A stretch of DNA of 64,000 bases from the NCBI RefSeq assembly GCF_000255295.1, contig NC_017030.1, positions 3,224,001-3,288,000 of the forward strand. The letters are read 5' to 3'. The notes below the pieces were generated by a model that had not been told where the DNA came from, searched no databases, and worked only from the letters and a program-made list of their open reading frames with translations. The position numbers and the translations under genes were made by a program. Origin of the DNA: Corallococcus coralloides DSM 2259. Its GTDB lineage: Bacteria; Myxococcota; Myxococcia; Myxococcales; Myxococcaceae. Position 1 is the first letter of the stretch, and every line of letters begins with the position of its first letter. Shown piece after piece: positions 1-12,000 of this stretch.

Positions 1-3000
1 GGAACGTCGAGCGCGGATCCAGCCGGGCGCGCAGGACCAGGGTGTTGATGAAGAAGCCGATGAGGCCTTCGGTCTCCGCCTGCGTGCGGCCAGCAATCGG
101 CGAACCGACACTGACGTCGTCCTGCGCGGAGTAGCGCGACAGCAGCACCTGGAAGGCCGCCAGCAGCGTCATGAAGGGCGTCGCGCCTTCACGCTGAGCC
201 AGGGCCTTGAGCGCGTCACAGACCCGCGCGGGAATCCGCACCTCCACGGTGGCGCCCCGGTGGGACTGCACGGGCGGACGCGGGTGGTCCGTCGGTAGCT
301 CGAGTGCGGAAGGTGCTCCAGACAGCTGCTGCTTCCAGTAGCCCAGTTGCGCTTCGAGCACCTCGCCCTGGAGCCAGTCGCGCTGCCACGTGGCGAAGTC
401 CGCGTACTGCACGGGCAGCGGCGGGAGGGCCGGAGTGCCTCCCATGGTGAAGGCCTCGTAGAAGGCCACCATCTCGCGCACGAGGACGCCCATGGACCAG
501 CCGTCGGAGACGATGTGGTGCATCGTCACCAGCAGCAGGTGTTCATTCTCCTCCAGGCGCACCAGCGTGCTGCGCAGCAGCGGACCCCTGGCGAGATCGA
601 ATGGCCGTCGCGCTTCCGCGTCGGCCAGCCGCCGGGATTCTTCCTTTCGCTGGGCCTCCGGCAGCGAAGAGAGGTCCACCCGAGGCAGTGTCCACTCCAC
701 CGGCGCATGGATGCGCTGGGTGGGTTGGCCCTGGTGTTCGTGGAAGGTGGTGCGCAGTGCTTCATGACGCTGGACGAGCGATTCGAAGGCGCGGCGCAAG
801 GCCTCCACATCCAGGTGTCCGGAGAGCTGGAGCGCGGTGGGGAGATTGTAGGACGAGTCTCCGGGCTGGAGTTGATCCAACAGCCACAGCCGCTGCTGCG
901 CGAAGGACAGCAGCTCCAAGGCGCCGCGGGCCGCCGCCCTCCGAAGGGGAACCGACGGCGCGGTGGTCCCCTCGGAGTCGATGCGTCGGGCGAGGGCGGC
1001 GACGGTGGGCGCCTCGAAGAGAGCCCGCAGTGGCAGTTCCCTGCGGAAGGTGGCGCGCACGCGCGAGACGAGCTGGGTGGCCAGCAGCGAATGGCCTCCG
1101 AGCGCGAAGAAGTCGTCGTAGATGCCCACGCGCTCCACGTGCAGCACCTGCGTGAAGAGGGCCGCGAGCTGCTCTTCGGCAGAGGTGCGCGGCGCGACAT
1201 AGGTGGAGTCGAGCGCGGTGCCCTGAGGCGCGGGCAGGGCCTTTCGGTCCACCTTGCCGTTGGTATTGAGCGGCAGTGCTTCCAGCACGAGGAGCGCGGA
1301 GGGGCGCATGTGCTCCGGCAGGAGTTGCTTGAGCCAGTCCTTGAGGGCCTCGGGCGTGGGAGCCGTCTCCGTGCCTTCCGAAGGCACCACGTACGCGACG
1401 AGCCGCTTGTCGCCAGGCACGTCCTCGCGAGCCAGCACTACGGCGGCGTGCACCTGGGGATGCTTGAGGAGCGCGGCTTCGATTTCGCCCAGCTCGATGC
1501 GGAATCCGCGCACCTTCACCTGGAAGTCGGCGCGGCCCAGGTAGTCGAGCATCCCGTCCGCGCGCCAGCGCACCACGTCGCCGGTGCGGTAGAGGCGTGC
1601 ACCCGGGGTGGAGGAGAAGGCGTCGGGGATGAAGCGCTCCGCCGTCAGCTCCGGGCGGTTGAGGTAGCCGCGCGCGACGCCCTCACCGCCGATGAAGAGC
1701 TCACCGGCGACGCCGATGGGCACGGGGCGCAGCGTGCGGTCCAGCACGTAGACGCGCACGTTGGGCAGAGGCCTGCCAATGGTGGGCGTGGGAGAAGCGT
1801 CGAAGGCGCAGGCGGTGGCGTCGACGGTGCACTCGGTGGGGCCGTAGACATTGAAGACGCGCGGGCGCGGGGCCTGGGCGAGGTGGCGCCAGGTGGCCGG
1901 GTCCACGGCCTCGCCGCCGACAAGGACGCGGCTGGGGATGGCCTTGCGCTCCAGCAGGCCTTCATCCACCAGCAGGCGCAGGTGCGCGGGAGAGCAGTCG
2001 AGGACGTCCAGTGAGTCCTGGCCGATGCGATTCACCAGCTCGGCCACGTCGGCGCGGGCCTCGTCAGGGACGATGCAGAGGGTGTGGCCGTCAAGCACCT
2101 GGATGAGCTGCTTGACGGAGGCGTCGAAGGAGAGCGGCGCGTTGACGCTGACACGCTCTCCCGGCTGGGCCCCGGCGTGCACCGTCGTGGCAAGCGCGAC
2201 GCGAAGATTGAGCACGGAGCGGTGCTGAATCATCACGCCCTTGGGACGGCCGGTGCTGCCAGAGGTGTAGATGATGTACGCCAGATGCTCCGGCGTGACG
2301 GACGTCACGGGAACATCCTGGGACTCAAGAGCAAGGTCCGCGGAGTCGGAGTCCAGGCAGAGGGTGTGGGCGGAGTGCGGAGGCAGTGAGTCGCGCAGGC
2401 GCTGCTGGGTGAGCACCACCGGAGCGCCGGTGTCCTGGAGGACGTGGGCAAGCCACTCGCGCGGGTAGCTGGGGTCGATGGGGACGTAGGCACCGCCAGC
2501 CTTGAGGGCGCCGAGGATGCCAACGAGGGCCTCCACGGAGCGCTCCACGCACAGAACGACGCGCACGTCGGGGCCGACGCCGAGCTTCACCAGCCGGTGG
2601 GCCAGTTGGTTTGCGCGCGTGTCCAGCTCCCGGAAGGTGAGCTGCTCCTCGCGGCAGATGACGGCCAGCGCGTCGGGCGTGCGAAGGGCCTGGGCGCTGA
2701 AGGCCTCATGGAGGCAGAGGTCGCGAGGGAACTCAGCGCTGGGGCCATTCCAGTCCACGAGGAGCCTCTGGCGCTCCGGAGCGGTGAGCAGCGGCAGACT
2801 CGCGAGCGTCGAATCCGGCTGCGTGGCGATGGCCGCCAGCAGCACGCCCAGATGGCCCACCATGCGCTGCATGGTCGACGCATCGAAGAGGTCGCTGCTG
2901 TACTCCAGGACGCCCACGAAGCCCTGGGGCGAGTCCTGCATCGTCAGCGTCAGGTCGAACTTCGCGGAGTTCGATTCGAGCGGAAGCTGCTCGAACGACA

Positions 3001-6000
3001 AACCCGGCACACGCAGCGCTTCCATGGGCGCGTTCTGCAGGGAGAACATCGCCTGGAAGAGCGCGCTGCGGCTCAGGTCGCGCACGGGCTGGAGGACTTC
3101 CACCAGCTTCTCGAACGGCACGTGCTGGTGCTCGTAGGCCGCGAGCGTCGTGCCGCGCACCTGCGCCAGCAGTTCGCGGAACGTCGCCCGGGGCTCCACG
3201 CGCGCGCGCAGGACCAGGGTGTTGATGAAGAATCCGATGAGGCCTTCGGTCTCCGCCTGCGTGCGGCCCGCAATCGGCGAACCCACGCTGATGTCGTCCT
3301 GACCAGAGTAGCGGGACAGCAGCAACTGCCAGGCGGCGAGCAGCAGCATGAAGGGCGTCGCGCCCTCGCGCTGGGCCAGGGCCTTGAGGGCTTGTGAGAC
3401 CTCTGGATGCAGGCGCACGTCCACCGTGGCGCCACGGTGCGACTGCACGGGCGGACGCGGACGGTCCGTGGGCAGGTCCAGCGCAGCGGGTGCACCCGCG
3501 AGCTTCTCCCTCCAGTAGGCAAGCTGGGTCTCCAGCGTTTCGCCCTGGAGCCACGCCTGCTGCCAGACGGAGAAGTCCGCGTACTGCACGGGCAGCGGCG
3601 CGAGGGCCGGCACCTGTCCCGCGTGGAACGCCGCGTAGAGCGCGGTGAGCTCACGGACAAGTACGCCCATGGACCAGCCGTCGGAGACGATGTGGTGCAT
3701 CGTCACCAGCAGCAGGTGCTCCGCGTCACCCAGGCGCACCAGGGACGTGCGCAGGAGCGGACCCGCCTCCAGGTCGAAGGGACGCCGGGCCTCCAGGTTC
3801 GCGAGGCGGCGCGCTTCTTCTTCCCGCTGGGCCTCAGGCAGTGAGGACACGTCGAGCAGAGGCAGCGTCCACGTTCCGGGCGCGTGGATGCACTGCGCGG
3901 GCTGGCCCTGGTGCTGGACGAGCGTGGTGCGCAGCGTCTCGTGCCGGGCGACCAGGGCCTCGAAGGCGCGGCGTAGGGCTTCGATGTCCACCTGGCCCTT
4001 CAGCCGGAGGGCCGCGGGGATGTTGTACGCGGCGCTGCCCGGCTGGAGCTGATCCAACAGCCACAGCCGCTGCTGCGCGAAGGAGAGCGGCGGCGGCCCT
4101 TCGTGCGCGACGCGGGTGAGCGGTGGCAGTCGCGGGCCGGACGTCGCGGTGCGCAGGCGCTCAGCGAGGGCGGCGACGGTGGGGGCTTCGAAGAGGGAGC
4201 GCAGAGGCAGCTCCGCATTGAAGGCCGCGCGGATACGAGAGACGAGCTGGGTGGCCAGCAGCGAGTGGCCACCGAGCGAGAAGAAGTCGTCGTGGACGCC
4301 CACACGCTCCACGCGCAGGACCTGGGCGAAGACGTCCGCGAGCTTCTCCTCAATGGGATTGCGCGGTCCGACGTAGTCCGCGAGAGGCGAGGCCTCCGGG
4401 ACGGGAAGGGCCTTGCGGTCCACCTTCCCGTTGGACGTCAGTGGCAGCGCGTCCATGGGGACGAAGGTGGAGGGCACCATGTACTCGGGCAGGTGCTGCT
4501 TGAGGTGGGCGCGCAGGGCCGTGACGTCGATGGCTTCTCCCACGACGTAGGCGACGAGGCGCTTGTCACCAGAGACGTCCTCGCGGGCGAGGACGACGGC
4601 TTCATGCACGGAAGCATGGGCGAGGAGCGAGGCCTCGATTTCACCCAGCTCGATGCGGAAGCCACGCACCTTCACCTGGAAGTCGAGCCGCTGGAGGTAG
4701 TCCAGCTGGCCGTCTGCCAGCCAGCGCACGACGTCACCGGTGCGGTAGAGGCGGGCACCAGGGGTGGAGGAGAAAGGGTGCGGGATGAAGCGCTCGGCAC
4801 TCAGGGCGGGCTGGCCCAGGTAGCCCCAGGCCAGGCCTTCACTCGCGAGGAAAAGCTCACCGGGGACACCCACGGGCACCGGCTGCAACCAGGCATCGAG
4901 GACGTAGGTGCGGGTATTGGCGATGGGGCGGCCAATGGGAGGCCGCGTGCCGTCGTCGCGCGTGACGGCGGTGAAGGTGGCGACGACGGTGCTTTCAGTA
5001 GGCCCGTAGTGGTTGAAGAGGGTGGCGGGCACTGAAGGCGGCGGGCCGTGGTGCAGGGCGTCTCCGCCCGTCAGCAGGGCGCGCAGGGCCATGGGGCGCG
5101 GCCACTCTTCACGCAGCACGGCCTCGGCCAGGGGCGTCGGCATGAAGCAGGTGGTGATGGCTTCACGGGCCAGCCACTGAAGCAGCAGGGAAGGCTCCGC
5201 GCGCACGGCGTCGGGCGGGATGACGAGGCTGGCGCCGGAAGCAAGCGAAGGCCACACCTCCCAGGTGGAAGCGTCGAAGGCGACGCCCGCGGTGAGGGCG
5301 GTGGAGTCCTGGGGCGTCAGCGAATAGGTGCGCTGGTGCCAGGAGACGAGGTTCATCAACGCGCGGTGGTGGACGGCGACGCCCTTGGGACGACCGGTGC
5401 TGCCAGAGGTGTAGATGACGTAGGCCAGGTCCTCCGGGCCCACGGGCGTCACCGACAGCGGCTGCTGCGTTGCACCCGTTTCCATCTCCAGCGAGAGGAC
5501 GCGCGCGGGGAGGGGCGGCAGCGAGTCCCGCAGGTGCTGCTGGGTGAGGAGGACGGAAGCGCCGCAGTCCTCCAGCATGAAAGCCAGGCGTTCCGGAGGA
5601 ACACCGGGAGAGACGGGGACGTAGGCGGCACCCACCTTGAGGGCGCCCAGCAAGCCCGCCACCAACTCCGGGGACCGCTCCGCGAGGACCGCGACGCGGC
5701 TGCCCCGAGTGACACCGGCCGCGTGCAACTGGACGGCAAACCCGTGAGCCCATGCGTTGAGGGCAGAGTAGGTGACGCTTCGCTCCCCCATGCGCACAGC
5801 CACCGCGTCAGGCGAGCGGCGAGCGTGCTCGGCGACGACATGGTGGATGCAGGTGTCGCGCGGGAAGGCGACGTCCGTGTCATTCCACTCGATGAGGAGC
5901 TGCTTCCGCTCCTCCGCAGTCATCACCTCCAGCGTGGACACGCGAGCGTCCGGTTGTGCGGAGAGAGAGGCGAGGAGGACGCCGAAGTGGCCCATGAGGC

Positions 6001-9000
6001 GCTGGACGGTGGCGGCATCGAAGAGGTCGGAGCTGTACTCAAGGAAGCCTGTGAGGCCCTGGGGCACCTCGAAGAGGGTGAGGGCCAAATCGAAGCGGGA
6101 GGAGTTGCCCTCCAGGGGAATGGGCTGGAAGGCCATGCCCGGCACACGCAGCGCTTCGGCGGGTGCGTTCTGCAGGACGAGCATCACCTGGAAGAGGGGA
6201 CTGCGGCTCAAGTCACGCGAGGGCTGGAGGACCTCCACCAGCTTCTCGAAGGGGACGTGCTGGTGCTCGTAGGCGGCGAGGGTGGTGGCCTTCACCTGGG
6301 AGAGCAGCTGACGGAAGGATTCCGCCGGGCGCACGTGGGCACGCAGGACGAGCGTGTTGACGAAGAAGCCGATGAGGCCTTCGGCCTCGGCATGGGTACG
6401 GCCGGCGATGGGGGAGCCGACGCTGATGTCGTCCTGGCCGGAGTAGCGCGATAGCAGCAGCTGGAAGGCAGAGAGCAGCAGCATGAAGGGCGTCGCGCCC
6501 TCCTGCTGAGCGAGGCTGCGCAGCGAGTCCGTCAGCTCCGAGGGGAAGTGCACGGGCACCGTGGCACCACGGCGGGACTGCACGGCTGGCCGAGGACGGT
6601 CCGTGGGCAGCTCCAGCGCGGCGGGGGCACCGGCCAGCTGCTGCTTCCAGTATCCGAGCTGCGCATCCAGCGTCTCCCCCTGGAGCCACTGGCGCTGCCA
6701 GAGGGCGAAGTCCGCGTACTGCACCGGCAGTGTCGCGAGCGAAGGCTCACGGCCCGCGGAGAAGGCGGCGTAGCTCGTCGCCAATTCCTTCACGAGGACA
6801 CCCATGGACCAGCCGTCGGAGACGATGTGGTGCATCGTCACGAGGAGGACGTGTGTCTCTTCCTCCAACCTCAAGAGAGCCGTGCGTAGCAGGGGCCCGT
6901 GGACGAGGTGGAAGGGCTGCCGGGCCTCACGGGTGGCAAGCCGTAGGGTCTCCGCCTCGCGCGCGGACTCCTCCAGCCCGGACAGGTCCTCCACGGGGAG
7001 CGCCCAGGTCGCCGGGGCGTGGATGCGCTGGAAGGGCTGGCCTTGCTCTTCGAAGAAGGTGGTGCGCAGGGCTTCGTGCCGCGCCACCAGCGCCTCGAAG
7101 GCACGACGCAGGGACTCCACGTCGAGGCGGCCCAGGAGGCGCAGCGCGACGGGGAGGTTGTAGGACGCGTCATCCGGCGCCAGCTGGTCGAGGAACCAGA
7201 GGCGCTGTTGGGCGAACGAAAGCGGCTGCGGGCCCTCGGTGCGCGTGCGAGTCAGAGGCGGCAGGCGCGCACCGGTAGAGGTCCGCTGCAACTTCCCCGC
7301 GAGCGCGGCGATGGTGGGGGCTTCGAAGAGGGCGCGGAGAGGCAGTTCCACGTCGAACGCGGCACGCACGCGGGCCACCAACTGCGTAGCAAGCAGCGAG
7401 TGGCCACCCAGTTCGAAGAAGTTGTCCGTGCGGCCTACCGTCGGGACGCGCAGCACTTCGCTCCAGAGGGCCGCGAGCTTCTCCTCCAGCGGTGTCGCCG
7501 GGGCTTCGTAAGCGTGCGAGGCCCGGAGCAGGCCTGCGTCCGGAGCAGGCAGGGCCTTGCGGTCCACCTTGCCGTTGGACGTCAGCGGCAGTGCGTCCAT
7601 GGGGACGAAGGCGGCGGGCACCATGTACTCAGGCAGGTGCTGCTTGAGGTGCGAGCGGAGGGCCGTGACGTCGAGAGCTTCACCCACGACGTAGGCGACG
7701 AGGCGCTTGTCGCCCGGGGAATCCTCGCGGGCGAGCACGACGGCGTCCTTCACGGCAGGGGCGGCGCGCAGGGCGTTCTCGACTTCGCCCAGCTCGATGC
7801 GGAAGCCGCGCACCTTCACCTGGGCGTCGATGCGGCCAACGAAGTCCAGTTGGCCATCCGCGCGCCAGCGCACCACGTCGCCCGTGCGGTAGAGGCGAGC
7901 CCCCTCTTCACCTGAGAAGGCATCCGGCACGAAGCGCTCAGCGGTGAGGCCCGGGCGTCCCGCATAGCCACGCGCCACGCCTACTCCGCCGATGTGCAAC
8001 TCACCGCGCACGCCCACGGGCACCGGCTGTCCGTGCGCGTCCAAGACATAGACGCGCACGTTCGCCAGCGGCTTGCCGATGGAGGGCACGTTGCCATCCG
8101 CGACCACCTCACCGAAGGTGGCGATGACGGTGGCTTCGGTGGGACCGTAGGTGTTGAGCAGGCGCCGTCCCGGGGCCCAGCGCGCGACGACATCCGCGGG
8201 CAGGGCTTCGCCGCCGGAGATGACGGTGCACACCTTGGGCAGCCCCTCGGAGGACGTGGCCGCCAGTGCCGCGGGGGTGAGGCTGACGACGCTCAACTCC
8301 TGCTCACGCAGCAGCACGGGCAGCGGTGCGCCCGGCATCAGCTTCTCCAGCGGTGCCAACACCAGCGTGGCGCCGTTGCAGAGGGTGGTGAAAATCTCCT
8401 CCACGGAGAGGTCGAAGCTGATGCTGGCGAACTGCAACACGCGGCTGCCGGGGCCGATGCCGTAGGCCACCGCCTCGTGGGTGACGAGGTTGGCGACGCT
8501 GCGGTGTTCCACCGCCGTGCCCTTGGGCGTGCCAGTGCTGCCCGAGGTGTAGAGCAGGTACGCCATGTTTGCCGGCGTCACGCCCGTCACCGGCGCATCC
8601 GTCGGCTCCTGCGCCAGCGACTCGCGCTCCGTGTCCACGCAGAGCGCGCGGGCATGCAGCGCTTCGGGGAAGCGGTCCACCAGTGGCTGCTGGGTGACGA
8701 GCACCTGGGCCGCGCTGTCCTCCAGCATGAACGCCAGGCGCTCCCGGGGCAGGAGCGGATCCACGGGCACCCAGGCACCACCGGCCTTCAGGATGCCAAG
8801 CAACCCGATGACGACGTCAAGGGAGCGCTCGACGCTGAGGGCGACGCGGACTTCGGGCCCTACGCCACGGCGGCGCAGCGCATGCGCGAGCTGATTGGCG
8901 CGCGCGTCCAGCTGCGCATACGTCAGGTGCGTTCCTTCGAAGACGGCAGCCACCGATTCAGGGGCGCGACGCACCTGCGCCTCGAAGAGCGAATGCATGC

Positions 9001-12000
9001 ACGCTTCGGGGAAGGGCGCCCGCGTGGCATTCCACTCCACCAGCACCTGCTGCCGCTCCTCCCCCGCGAGCAACTGCAGCGACGACACGCGCTGATCCGG
9101 ATGCGCGACGAAGCCCTCCACGAGCAGCCGCAGGTGCCGCATCATCCGCACGACGGTCGACCTGTCGAAGAGGTCGGTGTCGTACTCCAGCTCTCCAGTG
9201 AAGCCGTCCTCGCTCCGCGCGAGCGACAGGGTGAGGTCGAACTTCGCGGAGGCGCCCATGCGCTCCTCGACCCGCACCTTCACGCCCGCGAGCGAGAGGT
9301 CCACCTCCGGGATGTTCTGCATGAGGAACAGCACGTTGAACAACGGCGACCCGCGCAGGTCGCGCATCGGCTGGAGCTCTTCGAACGGCACGTACTGGTT
9401 CGCGAGCACCCCCAGCGTGGTGGTGCGCACGCGGCCCAGCAGCTGCCGCACGGTGGGCTCGCCGCCCATCCGGGTGCGCAGCACGAGCGTGTTGATGAAG
9501 AACCCGAGCAGTCCCTCCAGCTGCGCGTCGTTCCGGCCCGCCACGGAGGAGCCGATGCTCACGTCGTCCTGACCGGAGTAGCGGCCAATCAACACCTGGA
9601 GCGCGCCGAGCAGGAACATGAAGGGCGTGAGGCCCTCGCGCACACAGAGGGCCTCCACGGCCCGCGTCAGCTCCAGGGGGAACGCGACCTGCATCAGCGC
9701 GCCGGGATGCGCCTCGCGGAGGCCGCGCGGACGGTCGGTGGGCAGCTCCAGCACGGACGGCATCCCCTCGAGCTGCTGGCGCCACCAGTCGAGCTGCCGC
9801 TCCTTCTCCGCCCCCGACAGCCACTGGCGCTGCCACACCGCGAAGTCCGCGTACTGGAAGGGCAGCGCGGGCAGGACGGGCTGCGTCCCCGCCACCAGGG
9901 CCCGGTAGGACTCCGCCAGCTCCCGCATCAGGATGCTCATGGACCAGCCGTCGAAGACGGCGTGGTGGAGGGTCAACAGCACCAGGTGCTCCTGCGCATC
10001 CAGCACCAGCGCCGACACGCGCAGCAGCGGTCCCACCTCCAGGTTGAATGGGAGCCGCACCTCCAGCTCCGAGCGGCGCTTCACCTCCGCGTCGCGCTGC
10101 TCCGGTGAAAGCGCGCGCAGGTCCACCACCGGCAGCACCAGCGGCTCGGGAGGTGCGATGACCTGCACGGGCGCGCCGGCGTCCTGACGGAAGGTGGTGC
10201 GCAGCGCCTCATGCCGGTGCACCACCAGCTCCAGGGCGCGGCGCAGGGCCTCCAGGTTCAGCGCCCCGGTCAGCCGCAGTGAGAACGGCATGTTGTACGC
10301 GGCCGAGCCCGGATCGAGCTGCTCCAGCACCCAGAGGCGCTGCTGCGCGAAGGACGCGGGCAGCTTCTGGGTGCGCGGCACCGGCACCACCGGGGGCGGG
10401 GCCGCGAAGCGCGGATCCTTCGCCGAGGCCGCGATGCGCACCGCCAGGTCCGCCACGGAGGGGGACTCGAACAACGCCTGCAGGGGCAGGTCCACCTGGT
10501 ACGCCGTGCGCAACCGCGACATCAGCCGCGTGGCCAGCAGCGAGTGCCCTCCCAGCTCGAAGAAGCTGTCGGTGGCGCCCACCCGCTGTACCTGGAGGAG
10601 CGACGCGTAGAGCTCCGCGATCTGGGCCTCCATCGGCGTGCGCGGCGCGACGAACTCGCGCACGGCTTCCGTGGACACGTCCGGCGCGGGCAGGGCCTTG
10701 CGGTCCACCTTGCCGTTGGGCGTCAGGGGCATCGCGTCCAGCACGACCAGCGCGGACGGCACCATGTACTCGGGCAGCCGCTCCTTCATGAGCGCGCGCA
10801 GGGCCTGGGACTCCAGCGTCTGTCCGGGACGCGCCACCACGTAGCCCACGAGCCGTGCGTCGGCCCCGCTGCCGCGCACCACCACGGCGGCGTCGCGCAC
10901 GCCCGGGGCCTGGCTCAGCACCGCTTCAATCTCTCCCAGCTCGATGCGGTAGCCGCGCAGCTTCACCTGGTTGTCGACGCGGTTGAGGTACTCCAGCACG
11001 CCGTGAGCGGCCCACCGCACGCGGTCGCCCGTGCGGTACACGCGCAGGCCCGGCACGCCGCCGTACGCGTCCGGGATGAAGCGATCCGCGGTGAGGTCCG
11101 GCCGGTGGAGGTAGCCCCGGGTGACGCCCTCGCCGCCGATGAACAGCTCGCCCGGCACGCCGCGCGGCACCGGGTTCAGCCCGCTGTCCAGCACGTACAC
11201 CTGCGTGCCGGAGATGGGCCGGCCAATCGGCACGCCGCCCGTACCCGAGGCCACCGCGTGCGCGGTGGACCACACCGTCGTCTCCGTGGGGCCGTACACG
11301 TTCCACAGCACGCGGCAGCGCTGGAGCAGCGACTCGGCCAACTCGCGCGGCAGGGCCTCGCCGCCGGTGAGCGCCGTCAGCTCCGGGCCCTTCCAGTCCG
11401 TCTCCAGGAGCAGCCGCCAGGTGCTGGGCGTGGCCTGGAGCACCGTCGCCCCGCACCGCTGGAGCAGGGCGGCGAGCCGCGAACCGTCCACCGCGATGTC
11501 TCGCGACGCGATGACGACCTGGCCGCCCACCGACAGCGGCAGGAACAGCTCCAGCACCGCGATGTCGAACGACAGCGTGGTGACGGCCACGAGCACGTCC
11601 TTCGAGGACATGCCGGTCGTCTCGCGCAGCGCCGCCAGGAAGCGCACCACCGCGCCATGCGGCACCTGCACGCCCTTGGGACGGCCGGTGCTGCCGGAGG
11701 TGAAGAGCACGTACGCCACGGCCTCCGGCGGCACCGCGTCGCGCAGCGGCGAGCCGTCCTCCGCCGCGATGGCCTCCGCGTCCCCGTCCAGCAGCACCAC
11801 GCGCGCCGAGTGCGGCGGCAGGATGGACTCCAGCGGGCGCTGCGACACCAGCACCGGCATCCCGCTCGCTTCCACCATGTACGCCAGGCGGTCCGTGGGG
11901 AACGCAGGGTCGAGCGGCACGTAGGTGCCCCCGGCCTTCAGCACGGCGAGCACCGCCACCAGCATGTCGAGCGAACGCTCCACGCACAGGCCCACCCGCA

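Noticed and set aside
1-500. A thioesterase or terminal domain at the left edge of the NRPS
   Set aside because: The edge falls inside a C domain just after its HHIVSDG motif region; the gene continues beyond the window.
7994-10108. A 704-codon plus-strand frame, and others at 347-2014, 2444-3397, 4103-5035 and 5048-6454
   Set aside because: Same reason: all are antisense shadows of conserved NRPS modules and recur at the module period.
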